Of a stretch of DNA of 64,000 nt, positions 1 through 10,216 are shown one piece after another. Made by a program: the position numbers and the translations under genes. Within the stretch, counting starts at the first letter, position 1, and each line of letters starts with the position of its first letter. The notes beneath the pieces are model-generated. The model made no database searches and had not been told where the DNA came from. It saw only the letters and a list, made by a program, of their open reading frames with translations. Source of the stretch: Geminicoccus harenae (GTDB taxonomy: Bacteria; Pseudomonadota; Alphaproteobacteria; Geminicoccales; Geminicoccaceae); the NCBI RefSeq assembly GCF_019800005.1, contig NZ_JABGCL010000001.1:186001-250000 (forward strand), in the 5' to 3' direction.

Positions 1-546
1 CAGCACTTCAAGTTCGAGAAGCCGCTGCGCTGGATGACCTCGGGCGGCCTCGGCACGATGGGCTATGGCCTGCCGGCTGCGATCGGCGTCCAGGTCGCGC
101 ACCCGGACTCGCTGGTGGTCTGCGTGTCCGGCGACGCCTCCTGGCTGATGAACATGCAGGAGATGTCGACGGCGCTGCAGTACCGCCTGCCCGTGAAGTC
201 GTTCATCCTGAACAACAGCTACATGGGCATGGTCCGCCAGTGGCAGGAGTTCTTCCACGGCAACCGCTATGCCGAGAGCTACAACGACAGCCTGCCGGAC
301 TTCGTGAAGCTGGCGGAAGCCTTCGGCGCGGTGGGCTTGCGCTGCACCAGCCCGGACCAGGTGGACGACGTCATCCGCGAGATGCTGAAGGTCGACCGAC
401 CGGTGATCGTCGACTGCGTCACCGACCAGGCCGAGAACGTCTACCCGATGATCCCGGGCGGTGCCGCCCACAACGAGATCCAGCTCGCACCCGACGATGA
501 CTGGGGCGTGGTCAAGGGCTCCGAAGACGGCATGGTAACCGTCTGA
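1..546 (+). CDS. ilvB: Acetolactate synthase large subunit, C-terminal part (cut by window start)
   Basis: Open frame from base 1 to the TGA at 544-546; the start lies upstream of the window. This is the C-terminal ThDP-binding domain of acetohydroxyacid synthase, which makes 2-acetolactate or 2-aceto-2-hydroxybutyrate from pyruvate in isoleucine/valine/leucine synthesis. Visible are the GLGTMGYGLPAAIG stretch and the GDASWLMNMQE ThDP/Mg motif with the later NNSYMGMVRQWQ segment, all typical of the family. Followed by the small-subunit gene and ilvC in the usual ilvBHC order. The name ilvB rather than ilvI is by convention only; the substrate preference of the isozyme cannot be read from this fragment. 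Confidence 0.96.
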   Translation, partial: QHFKFEKPLRWMTSGGLGTMGYGLPAAIGVQVAHPDSLVVCVSGDASWLMNMQEMSTALQYRLPVKSFILNNSYMGMVRQWQEFFHGNRYAESYNDSLPDFVKLAEAFGAVGLRCTSPDQVDDVIREMLKVDRPVIVDCVTDQAENVYPMIPGGAAHNEIQLAPDDDWGVVKGSEDGMVTV

Positions 547-570
547 ACCATCGCTTCCTTCGATCCCGCC

Positions 571-596
571 GCGGCCGGCATGAGAGTGCCGGCCGC
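571..596 (+). other. Intercistronic hairpin between ilvB and ilvH
   Basis: A perfect 10-bp inverted repeat (571-580 and 587-596, GCGGCCGGCA/TGCCGGCCGC) with the 6-base loop TGAGAG sits in the 85-bp gap between the two acetolactate synthase genes. No T-run follows, so it is unlikely to be a full terminator; it may pause transcription or protect the upstream mRNA 3' end. Confidence 0.5.
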
Positions 597-631
597 CACC
601 GCACATACCGATAACGGGGATACCCCCGCAC

Positions 632-2213
<1,582 letters not shown>

Positions 2214-2239
2214 GCGGTTTCAGCGGCGTTGGCTGACGC

Positions 2240-2280
2240 ACGGGCGGGAAGGGCGACCTTCCCGCCCGTCGCAGTTTCTG
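2240..2280 (+). terminator. Intrinsic terminator of the ilv operon
   Basis: A perfect 13-bp stem (2240-2252 with 2257-2269, ACGGGCGGGAAGG and its complement) closed by a GCGA tetraloop starts 27 bp after the ilvC stop. The following T-tract is weak (GTTTCT at 2274-2279), but the stem is very stable and correctly placed. Confidence 0.8.
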
Positions 2281-2484
2281 GCTCAGGGCCGCTCGCACGC
2301 TCGCGCAGGGCTTCCGAGTGCTGATCGAGACGGCTGGCGCAGATGCGTCGTGCCGTCGCCGGCAGGTCGCGGCATCCCGCCGGTTGCCCTGGTTCCCGGA
2401 AGAACGAACTGCCCAGGCGCCTCCCGGATTGCCGTGGCTTGCGGCAGCAACCGGCCATCCTGTTCCTCCAGCAGCAGGCAATCG

Positions 2485-3636
2485 ATGCAGGCTTTCATCA
2501 CGCCGGCCGTGGCGGTGCCCGGGCGGCAGCAGCAATGGTCCACGCGGATGGCCTTCTTCATCGCAGGCTTCGCCCTGGCCGCCTGGGCGCCGCTGGTGCC
2601 GTTCGCGCAGGCGCGGGTGGGGCTGGGCGATGGCAGCCTCGGCCTGCTGCTGCTCTGCCTGGGCTGCGGCTCGATCGTCGCCATGCCGCTGGCGGGCGTG
2701 CTGGCCGGCCGGTTCGGCTGCCGCAGCGTCCTGCTCATGGGCAGCGCCCTGGTCTGCCTGACGCTGCCGCTCCTAGCAGTCGCATCGACCTTCCCGCTTC
2801 TGGCGGCGACCCTGTTCGGCTTCGGGGCCGCCATCGGCACGGTCGACTGCGTGGTCAACATCCAGGCCGTGATCGTCGAGCGGGCCAGCGGCAAGACGAT
2901 GATGTCGGGCTTTCATGGCCTGTTCAGCGTGGGCGGGATCGTCGGTGCCGGCGGCGTGAGCCTGCTCCTGACCCTGGGTGCGTCGCCGCTGGGCGCCACC
3001 CTGGCCGCGGTGGCCCTGGTGCTGCTGGCGATCAGCTGGGCGGCGCCGCATCTCCTGCCCGATGCTGTCGCGGCGGGCGGGCAGCTGTTCGTCTGGCCGC
3101 GGGGCGTGGTGCTGTTCATCGGCATCCTGTGCTTCGTCGTCTTCCTGACCGAGGGGGCCGTGCTCGACTGGAGTGCCGTGTTCCTGACCAGGCTGCGTGC
3201 GGTGGAGCCGTCGCAGGCGGGCCTGGCCTATGCGGCGTTCGCCACGGCCATGACGATCGGGCGGCTCTTCGGCGACCGGATCGTGCGGCGGGTCGACGGG
3301 CGCCGCGTGCTGGTCGCCGGCGGGCTCCTGGCTGCCCTGGGCCTGGCGCTGGCGACCCTGCACCCGGCCTGGCAGGCGGCACTCGCGGGCTTCGCCCTGG
3401 TCGGTGCCGGCTGCGCCAACATCGTGCCGGTGCTCTACAGCCTAGTCGGGCGGCAGAAGGTGATGCCCGAGCATGCCGCGGTCTCGGCGATCACCACGAT
3501 CGGTTATGCCGGCATCCTAGCAGGACCGGCCGCGATCGGGCTGGTCGCCCATTTCAGCAGCCTGTCCACCGCCCTGCTCGGCATCGCGCTGCTCCTGCTG
3601 GGGGTGGCTGCGAGCGGCCGGGTCCTGCGCCTGTAG
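2485..3636 (+). CDS. MFS transporter, YbjJ-like
   Basis: 383 aa with about twelve hydrophobic segments, a major facilitator inner-membrane protein. Signature segments include GFALAAWAPLVPFAQ in TM1, GVLAGRFGCRSVL in the loop between TM2 and TM3, and MMSGFHGLFSVGGIVGAG in mid-protein; the last is characteristic of the YbjJ/fucose-permease-like branch. Substrate unknown. The frame is open from 2350, but the residues before ATG 2485 are low-complexity and not membrane-like; an ATG at 2548 just before TM1 is another possible start. It stands alone on the + strand between the ilv terminator and a convergent binding-protein gene. Confidence 0.85.
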   Translation: MQAFITPAVAVPGRQQQWSTRMAFFIAGFALAAWAPLVPFAQARVGLGDGSLGLLLLCLGCGSIVAMPLAGVLAGRFGCRSVLLMGSALVCLTLPLLAVASTFPLLAATLFGFGAAIGTVDCVVNIQAVIVERASGKTMMSGFHGLFSVGGIVGAGGVSLLLTLGASPLGATLAAVALVLLAISWAAPHLLPDAVAAGGQLFVWPRGVVLFIGILCFVVFLTEGAVLDWSAVFLTRLRAVEPSQAGLAYAAFATAMTIGRLFGDRIVRRVDGRRVLVAGGLLAALGLALATLHPAWQAALAGFALVGAGCANIVPVLYSLVGRQKVMPEHAAVSAITTIGYAGILAGPAAIGLVAHFSSLSTALLGIALLLLGVAASGRVLRL

Positions 3637-3781
3637 GCCGCGACGGCCGGGGCTCGAACTGCCGGGCGGCCGGCCCGCCACTGGTCCGGCCGGCAAGGCC
3701 AACGGGATCCTGGGCAGGTCGCGACGGTCGATCCTGGAGCGCACCCGCGGCATGGTCACCTGCCACGGGCGGCCATGCCGG

Positions 3782-5083
3782 TCATGCCTCGGCGAGCAGC
3801 CTTTCCAGGGCGCCCGAGATCGTGGCCAGATGTTCCGACGCATCCTGACCGCCCAGCAGGGTCTGCTGGATCTGCGGCGGCGAGAACTGGCTCTGGAAGC
3901 TGCCGTAGCCGGGCAGGTAGCGCGGGTGGTGGATCAGGGCGTCCCGGTCCTGCAGCATGGTCAGCATCGACTGGAACCGTTCCTGGCGCAGCCAGTCCTC
4001 CTGCCAGGCCTGCATGTTGGTCGGGATCGCGCCGTGGCGGCGATTCCATGCGCCGTTGTTCTCCGGCTGCAGCATGAACCGGATGAACTCCCAGGAGGCC
4101 TCCTTCTTGGCCGACGCCGCGTTCAGGGCAAAGCCGTTGCCGGCATAGTAGTAGTGCGCGCCGGCGGGGCCGCTGGGCGTGGGTGCGGTGCCGAGATTGT
4201 CCTCGCCCACGGCCGCGGCCATGTGCGTGACGAACGAGCCCCAGCCCATCACCATCGCCGCCTTTCCGGCAGCGAACGCCGCGGTCTGGTCCTGCAAGGT
4301 GCCCAGCGCCGATTCGGGCGGCGAGACCCTGCTCTTCTGGTACAGGTCCAGCCATTGCTGCAGGCCCGCTGCATGGCGGGGGCTGTTCAGCACGCAGCGG
4401 CCGGACGCATCGAAGAAGGTCCGGTCCACCCCGACCCCGCCCGTCCCGAGCGCCCAGGTGGTCCATTGCTGGAAGCTCCAGCCGTCGCCGCCTTCCACAT
4501 AGCAGCCGAACTGGTCGCGCTCGCGATCGGTGAGCCGTTGCGCATGGTCCGCGAACTCGTCCAGCGTGGCCGGCGGCGCCGACAGCCCCGCCGCCTCGAA
4601 CAGCCGCCGGTTGTAGAACAGGAGGAAGGACTCGATCACGAAGCCGACATAATGGGCGGTACCGCGATACATGCGAGCCAGGCCCATGGAGGCGGGTGCT
4701 ATGTCGGCCTCGATGCCATCGGCGGCGAGCAGGTCGTCCAGCGGCTCCAGCCAGCCGCGCGAGGCCAGCTGGGTCAGCCAGATGTCGGAGATCGCCAGGC
4801 AGTCCGGGCCGGTGCCGCTGTCGAACGCCTCGGTCAGCCGGGGCAGGGCCTGGAGCTGCGGCACGATCTGGACCGTCACCTCGACCGTGCGGCTCTGCTG
4901 GTTGAACCGCTCGGCCAGTTCCTGGACACCCTCCGGGCCATTGAGGAACGGCCAGGCGAACGTGATCCTGGTGCGGCTCTGGGCGGCGCTGCGGCGCTTC
5001 GGGCCGCCGGCGGCAAGCAGCGCACCAGCCGTTCCGGCCAGGAACATGCGGCGCCCGGCACGCAGATCGAGCCTCATCCTCAC
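3782..5083 (-). CDS. Extracellular solute-binding protein (family 1, sugar-type) with Tat-like signal
   Basis: 433 aa. The N-terminus (GRRMFLAGTAGALLAAG) looks like a twin-arginine signal peptide, and the mature part resembles MalE/UgpB-type periplasmic binding proteins: ITFAWPFLNGPEGVQELAERF at the mature start, AAFAAGKAAMVMGWGSF near the middle, and SWEFIRFML with NRRHGAIPTN towards the end. Such proteins deliver sugars or glycerol-phosphate-like solutes to ABC permeases. No permease or ATPase gene is adjacent, so it is an orphan here. It is divergent from the hybrid histidine kinase at 5356. The first ATG and the one two codons in are both possible starts. Confidence 0.86.
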   Translation of the reverse strand: MRMRLDLRAGRRMFLAGTAGALLAAGGPKRRSAAQSRTRITFAWPFLNGPEGVQELAERFNQQSRTVEVTVQIVPQLQALPRLTEAFDSGTGPDCLAISDIWLTQLASRGWLEPLDDLLAADGIEADIAPASMGLARMYRGTAHYVGFVIESFLLFYNRRLFEAAGLSAPPATLDEFADHAQRLTDRERDQFGCYVEGGDGWSFQQWTTWALGTGGVGVDRTFFDASGRCVLNSPRHAAGLQQWLDLYQKSRVSPPESALGTLQDQTAAFAAGKAAMVMGWGSFVTHMAAAVGEDNLGTAPTPSGPAGAHYYYAGNGFALNAASAKKEASWEFIRFMLQPENNGAWNRRHGAIPTNMQAWQEDWLRQERFQSMLTMLQDRDALIHHPRYLPGYGSFQSQFSPPQIQQTLLGGQDASEHLATISGALERLLAEA

Positions 5084-5355
5084 TTCTCCGACCCCGAGAT
5101 CCGCAACGCGGTTGAACCTAGTCTGGATTTCTTACGGAAATCCTGCAATGCATCATGTGCATCTACCGATCCGGCAGGCGCGAATGCGGGTGTCTCGGGG
5201 AAGCAAGTATAGATTCCAACCGCGCGTCTGGAACCACCGCCGCATGCTGACCGGGCCGGCCCGTGAGGATAGCGTCAGCGCCGACGGCGTGCGCCACGGT
5301 CGCCGGGGCGAATCGGCCGGCCGGGGTTGCTCCCGGCCATGAGGGAAGCGGCCGG

Positions 5356-7953
5356 GTGTCGGCGGTGAGATCCAGGGCGGCGACCCGCCGCTGGGCCGGC
5401 CTGATCCGCTCCTGCCGGCGCTGCCTCGAGTGGCTGGGCGGCCTGCGTTCCGCGCGCATCGGCCTGGCTACCGGCGCCGTCATCGGCATCCTGTGCAGCG
5501 CCGGCGCCTTCGGCGTGCTCCAGCGCGATCGCGCCGACCTGATCGACCAGGCTTCCGATGCGCTCGTGGCCATCGCCCGGCCCGGCGCCGGCTTCGTGAG
5601 CCGCGGGCTCGACACGCTGGACCTCACCGTGTCGATCATCCTGGAGCAGTACCGGCGGGGTGAGCTCGGGCTGGGGGAGGTCTATCTGCGGCTGCGTCAG
5701 GAGGCAGAGCGGATCGACCAGCTCGAGGCCCTGCGCCGCTTGGCGATCGTCGATCCCGACGGCTTCATCCGCTACACCAGCGACGTGACCCGGGTCGGCT
5801 CCGACGTGAGCGGCAACGAGTATTTCCGGCAGCATCGCGACGGGGTCGCGACCGGGATGTTCGTCGACACGCCGACGGTCGCTCCCTTCGTGTCGGAACA
5901 GGAAGCCGTGCCGCTGAGCTGGGCGCTCCGTGACCGGGACGGCGGCTTTCACGGGATCGTGGTGGTCGGTGCGAGCTGGCGCCTGTTCGCCCAGGTCTTC
6001 GCCACCCTGATCAACGATCCTGCCCAGATCGTGGCCCTGACCGACCGGGTCGGCCGGCTCTACGCGCTCGATGCCAGTCACTGGCCGGACCAGCAGCAGG
6101 TGCCGTCGCCCCCAACCTTTCTCGTGACGGACCGCACGGCACCCCAGCCGCTCGCGGGGCGGACGGTCGGCGGCTATCTCGTCCGGCGCGCCAAGGTCGA
6201 AGGCTATGGCCTCTACGTGGTGGCCGGGGTGCCGCTCGAGACCGTGCTGCACTCCTGGTGGCCGCGCGTCCATCTGGGTGCTGCCCTCATCCTGGCCATC
6301 ACCGCGATCACGTCCGTCCTGACCACACTGCTCCACCGCACCATGCAGCGCCTGCGCGCCACCGCCGCCGCGGCCAAGGCGGCGGCCACCGAGGCGCGCG
6401 TGGCGCAATGGCGTGCCGAGGCCGGCGAGCGCTCCAAGGCGCAGTTCCTGGCGGCGATGAGCCACGAGATCCGCACGCCGATGACGGCCGTGCTGGGCAT
6501 GGCCGACCTGCTGGCGGCCGAGCGGCTCGAAACCCGCCAGCAGGGCTATGTGCGGGCGATCCGCCTCTCCGGCCAGCACCTGCTCAGCGTCATCAACGAC
6601 ATCCTGGACTTCTCGCGCTTCGATGCCGGCGGGGTCACGCTCGAATGCATCGATTTCTCCATGGCCGAGCTGCTGGAGGAGCTGCGCTCGATCATGTCCC
6701 CGCAGGCGGCCGAGCGCGGCCTGAGCCTCGTCTTCGCCCTGGACGAGCATTCCCCGCCGGTCGTGCGCGGTGACCCGACCCGGCTGCGCCAGATCCTGGT
6801 CAACCTGATCGGCAACGGGCTGAAGTTCACCACCAGCGGCCAGGTGAGCGTGCGGGTCTTCTGCCGCTCGCTGGAGAACGGCCGGGCCGATTTCCGGTTC
6901 GAGGTCGAGGATACCGGCATCGGCATCCCCGCGGACCGCCTGGGCGAGCTGTTCCAGCCCTTCTCGCAGGCGGATCGCTCGACGGCCCGGCGGTTCGGCG
7001 GCAGCGGCCTGGGCCTGGCGATCTGCCGGCAACTGGTCGAAGCCATGGGCGGCGAGATCGAGGTGGAGAGCGAGCCCGGCAAGGGCAGCACCTTCTCGTT
7101 CCGGCTGGGCTTCGAGATCGGCGACGTGGTGCTGGTCACGGAGAAGGCCGGCTTCGACCCCGCCACGATCCGGCCGCTCACCATCCTGGTGGCAGAAGAC
7201 GTCGAGGTGAACCGCGACCTGCTGAACGCCACGCTCAGCCGCTACGGCCACCAATTGTTCTTCGCCGAGAACGGCGAGCAGGCCCTGGCAAGAGCGGGCA
7301 CGGAGCGGTTCGACATCATCCTGATGGACGTGCAGATGCCGACCATGGACGGCATCGACGCCACCCGCCGGATCAGGGCGCTGCCGCCGCCGCACGGCAC
7401 CGTGCCGATCCTGGCGCTGACCGCCAACGTCATGGACGCGGAGCGGCGCCGCTGCTTGGCGGCCGGCATGAACGGCGTGCTCACCAAGCCGGTCGCCTGG
7501 GACGAGCTGTTCCGGGCGCTCGCCGCCACGGCCAGCAGCGGCACGGCGCCAGCCGTTGCACCATCCGTGGCACCACCGGCCCTGGACCGGCCGATCGCGG
7601 CGACCGAGGAACTGCTGGACGAGGCGCGGATCACCGGTCTTCAGGGGCTGGCGGGGCCGGCCAGGTTCGCGCAGTTCCTGGAGAACGCGCTGACCTCGGC
7701 GGAGCAGGCGCAGCTCGAGATCGAGCGGCTGCAGGGCGACCTTCCCGAGGTCGCGGGACCGGCCCACCGCCTGGCCGGCACCGCGCCGAGCTTCGGCCTC
7801 CTGCGGGTCGGCGTGCTGGCGCGCAGCATCGAGCAGCAGGCGCTGGCGGGGCAGCCGGTCGACGAGCTGGTGCGCCAGCTCGCCGTCACCGTGGCCGCCA
7901 CCCGCGCGGAAGTCGTGCGCCGGGAACTGCTGCCGGTGCCGGGAGCCGCCTGA
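5356..7953 (+). CDS. Hybrid sensor histidine kinase with receiver and HPt domains
   Basis: 865 aa, inner membrane. Layout: TM segment near residues 33-54, periplasmic Cache/PDC-type sensor to about 300 (contains VDPDGFIRYTS and GNEYFRQH), second TM about 310-330, a coiled region, HisKA with MSHEIRTPM (His370), HATPase (DTGIGIP and GSGLGLAIC), receiver with LMDVQMPTMDG (phospho-acceptor Asp658) and a C-terminal HPt domain with HRLAG (His804). It is a complete internal phosphorelay lacking a DNA-binding output, so an external response regulator is expected. The GTG at 5356 is chosen because GAGGGAAG lies 7 bases upstream; the frame is open from GTG 5263, and that extra stretch is low-complexity. 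Confidence 0.92.
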   Translation: MSAVRSRAATRRWAGLIRSCRRCLEWLGGLRSARIGLATGAVIGILCSAGAFGVLQRDRADLIDQASDALVAIARPGAGFVSRGLDTLDLTVSIILEQYRRGELGLGEVYLRLRQEAERIDQLEALRRLAIVDPDGFIRYTSDVTRVGSDVSGNEYFRQHRDGVATGMFVDTPTVAPFVSEQEAVPLSWALRDRDGGFHGIVVVGASWRLFAQVFATLINDPAQIVALTDRVGRLYALDASHWPDQQQVPSPPTFLVTDRTAPQPLAGRTVGGYLVRRAKVEGYGLYVVAGVPLETVLHSWWPRVHLGAALILAITAITSVLTTLLHRTMQRLRATAAAAKAAATEARVAQWRAEAGERSKAQFLAAMSHEIRTPMTAVLGMADLLAAERLETRQQGYVRAIRLSGQHLLSVINDILDFSRFDAGGVTLECIDFSMAELLEELRSIMSPQAAERGLSLVFALDEHSPPVVRGDPTRLRQILVNLIGNGLKFTTSGQVSVRVFCRSLENGRADFRFEVEDTGIGIPADRLGELFQPFSQADRSTARRFGGSGLGLAICRQLVEAMGGEIEVESEPGKGSTFSFRLGFEIGDVVLVTEKAGFDPATIRPLTILVAEDVEVNRDLLNATLSRYGHQLFFAENGEQALARAGTERFDIILMDVQMPTMDGIDATRRIRALPPPHGTVPILALTANVMDAERRRCLAAGMNGVLTKPVAWDELFRALAATASSGTAPAVAPSVAPPALDRPIAATEELLDEARITGLQGLAGPARFAQFLENALTSAEQAQLEIERLQGDLPEVAGPAHRLAGTAPSFGLLRVGVLARSIEQQALAGQPVDELVRQLAVTVAATRAEVVRRELLPVPGAA

Positions 7954-7974
7954 CCCGGGTGGAGCAGGCACCGG

Positions 7975-9399
7975 TCAGCCGGGCAGCGGGCTGCCGGCCG
8001 CACGGATGACGCCCGCCAGCACGGCAGCGGCGGCCTCCAGCTCGGGCGGCGCGAAGCCGGAAAAGCCCAGCACCAGGCCAGGGCGCGGCGCCGCGTCGAT
8101 GAACAAGGGCGAGAGCGGCTGCACCTGCACCCCTGCAGCGGCGGCGGCAGTGGCGATGGCCTGGTCGTCCGCCGGCGGTGCGAGCGGCAGCACCAGATGC
8201 AGGCCCTGGCCGGGTGGCTCCAGCACCGGGCCGAGTTGCCGGCGCAGTGCTCCGACCAGCGCGTCCCGGGCCGCTTGGCAGCGGCGGCGGGTACGGCGCA
8301 GATGGGCGGCGAAATGGCCGCCGGTCAGCAGCTCGGCGAGCGCGCCTTCCGTTAGGGACGGCGGATGGCGGTCGGTCTGCGCCCGCAGCCGCAGCATCCG
8401 CTCCATCAGTTCCTGCGGCAGCACCGCATATCCCACCCGCAGCCCCGGGAAGAGCACCTTGGAGAAGGTGCCGAGATAGGTCACCCGCCCCGCACCATCC
8501 ATGCCCTGCAGGGCGGTGAGCGGCGGGCCGGCATAGCGGAACTCGCTGTCGTAATCGTCCTCCAGCAGCCAGGCACCGCTCCGTGCTGCCCAGTCGAGCA
8601 GGGCCAGGCGGCGGCGCATGGACATGGTGACGCCCAGGGGGAACTGGTGGGAGGGCGTGACATAGACCGCGCGCACCCGCCCTGCCGGAACCGCGGCGGC
8701 CGTCAGGTCCAGCCCCTCCGCATCGACCGGCACGCCGATCGCCCGCCCGCCATTGTTGACGACCGCGGCGCGGGCAGGGGCGTAGCCCGGGTCTTCCAGC
8801 CAGACTGCGTCGCCGGGAAGGAGGATCGCGCGCATGATCAGGTCGAGGGCCTGCTGGGTGCCGCTGGTCACCAGGATCTGGCTCGCCTCGCAGCGCACCC
8901 CGCGCGCGGTCCGCAGATAGGCGGCGATGGCGGCACGCAGCTCCAGCCCGCCGCGTAGGTCGCCATAGCGGAAATGCTCTGGCCCGGGCTCGCGCAGCCG
9001 CCGTGCCAGGAGCTGGCGGAAGCTCGCCATGGTGCGGCGGTCCGGCTCGGTGAATCCGAGCGCGAACGGCCTGGCCGGCCCGGGCGGCGGTTCCGCTGCC
9101 GGCTCGGCAGGGTTCGCGGCCGGCAGCGAGGGGACGGCCGCAGCGACGAAGGTCCCAGCACCGACCCGTGCTTCCGCAAACCCTTCCGCGACCAGCAGCT
9201 CGAACGCGGTCACCGCGGCCAACCGGGACACGCCCAGCCTCCCGGAAAGGTCGCGGGTGGTCGGCAGCTTGGCCCCGGGCGGCACCAGACCGCTTTCGAT
9301 CAGTCGGCGGATCGCCAGGTAGATCGCGCGCGGGCGTGGCCCCTCTGCCGGGAGCACCGGGATCAGGGACGACCAGTCCGGCGGATTGGTTCGCTTCAT
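7975..9399 (-). CDS. MocR/GntR-family regulator with aminotransferase-like domain
   Basis: 474 aa. An N-terminal GntR winged helix (IYLAIRRLIESGLVPPGAK then LPTTRDLSGRLGVSR) is fused to a fold-type I PLP domain with the lysine motif TFSKVLFPGLRVGY. This architecture defines MocR regulators such as PdxR and GabR, which sense PLP or amino-compound adducts. The ATG at 9399 is preferred over the upstream in-frame start (9459) because it begins just before the conserved domain. The divergent neighbour is a PNPOx-fold protein, which fits a role in vitamin B6 or flavin-related regulation, but that is inference. Confidence 0.92.
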   Translation of the reverse strand: MKRTNPPDWSSLIPVLPAEGPRPRAIYLAIRRLIESGLVPPGAKLPTTRDLSGRLGVSRLAAVTAFELLVAEGFAEARVGAGTFVAAAVPSLPAANPAEPAAEPPPGPARPFALGFTEPDRRTMASFRQLLARRLREPGPEHFRYGDLRGGLELRAAIAAYLRTARGVRCEASQILVTSGTQQALDLIMRAILLPGDAVWLEDPGYAPARAAVVNNGGRAIGVPVDAEGLDLTAAAVPAGRVRAVYVTPSHQFPLGVTMSMRRRLALLDWAARSGAWLLEDDYDSEFRYAGPPLTALQGMDGAGRVTYLGTFSKVLFPGLRVGYAVLPQELMERMLRLRAQTDRHPPSLTEGALAELLTGGHFAAHLRRTRRRCQAARDALVGALRRQLGPVLEPPGQGLHLVLPLAPPADDQAIATAAAAAGVQVQPLSPLFIDAAPRPGLVLGFSGFAPPELEAAAAVLAGVIRAAGSPLPG

Positions 9400-9430
9400 T
9401 CGTCGTGAATTGGATCTGTTTCGGACCAAT
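9385..9430. promoter_or_regulatory. Candidate MocR operator between divergent genes
   Basis: The divergent gap holds ATTGGTTCG (9385-9393, inside the regulator's first codons), ATTGGATCT (9409-9417) and the complementary strand of CGGACCAAT (9422-9430, reading ATTGGTCCG). The last two form an inverted pair, ATTGG-N12-CCAAT, and the first and second a direct pair. MocR proteins often bind repeated half-sites in such divergent regions. Functional assignment is inference. Confidence 0.4.
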
Positions 9431-9475
9431 GGGTGGCGACACACTGGCTTCAGGTGCAAGAAGGACGCAAGCGAC

Positions 9476-10210
9476 GTGACCGACCATCCGGCCCCTGGGC
9501 AGAGCTATCCGATCACTTCGCGCAACCGCGTGCGGCGCGAGCACGCCCGAGGCAGCTACGACCACACCTCGATCCACGCGATCCTGGACGCGGGCCTGCT
9601 CTGCCATGTCGCCTACGTGCTGGACGGCCAGCCCTTCTGCACCCCGACGATCCACTGGCGCGAAGGCGACACGCTCTACTGGCACGGCTCCTCGGCCAGC
9701 CGGATGCTGCGCCATCTCGAGACCGGCACGCCCGCCTGCGTGACCGTGTCCCACCTGGACGGGCTGGTGCTGGCCCGCTCCGGGTTCAACCACTCGGCCA
9801 ACTACCGCTCGGCCATGTGCTTCGGCACCGCGCGGATCGTGACGGATCCGGAGGAGAAGGGGCGGGCGCTGGTCGGCATCGTCGAGCGCTTCTTTCCCGG
9901 CCGGCAGGCGGCCCTGCGCCCGACCACGGCCCAGGAGGTGAAGGCCACCACGGTGATCGGCATGCCGATCGAGCAGGCCTCCGCCAAGGTCCGCGCCAAG
10001 AATGTCGGCGACGACGAGCTGGACGGCGACCATCCGGTCTGGGCGGGCGTGATCCCGGTACGGACCACGATCGGCGCCGCCGAGCCTTCGCCACGCCTGC
10101 TGGACGGCATCGCCCGCGGCCCGGACCTCACCGCCTATCGCGAAGGCCGCAGCCTCGGCGAGGTGCTGATCGAGAACCAGCGTCGCTACGAGGATGCCCA
10201 GCCGGGCTGA
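9476..10210 (+). CDS. PNPOx-fold flavin-nucleotide-binding family protein
   Basis: 244 aa. It resembles the Pyridox_ox_2 / flavin-nucleotide-binding split-barrel family: an early HAILDAGLLCHVAYVLDGQP strand pair, GDTLYWHGSSASRMLRHL (phosphate-binding region), VSHLDGLVLARSGFNHSANYRS, and FFPGRQAALRP. These proteins bind FMN, F420 or haem; the reaction is unknown. The frame is open from 9386, but GTG 9476 is chosen since AAGGA (9461-9465) precedes it and the residues before are unlike the family. Divergent from the MocR regulator, which probably controls it. Confidence 0.84.
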   Translation: MTDHPAPGQSYPITSRNRVRREHARGSYDHTSIHAILDAGLLCHVAYVLDGQPFCTPTIHWREGDTLYWHGSSASRMLRHLETGTPACVTVSHLDGLVLARSGFNHSANYRSAMCFGTARIVTDPEEKGRALVGIVERFFPGRQAALRPTTAQEVKATTVIGMPIEQASAKVRAKNVGDDELDGDHPVWAGVIPVRTTIGAAEPSPRLLDGIARGPDLTAYREGRSLGEVLIENQRRYEDAQPG

Positions 10211-10216
10211 GCCGCC

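Noticed and set aside
5275..7971. An 898-codon open frame antisense to the hybrid kinase
   Set aside because: It mirrors the kinase codons, has no domain or ribosome site and a His/Gln/Arg-rich composition typical of antisense frames in GC-rich DNA.
7886..10033. 715-codon minus-strand frame covering the MocR and PNPOx genes
   Set aside because: It is out of phase with two recognisable genes and has low-complexity Arg/Pro/Gly content.
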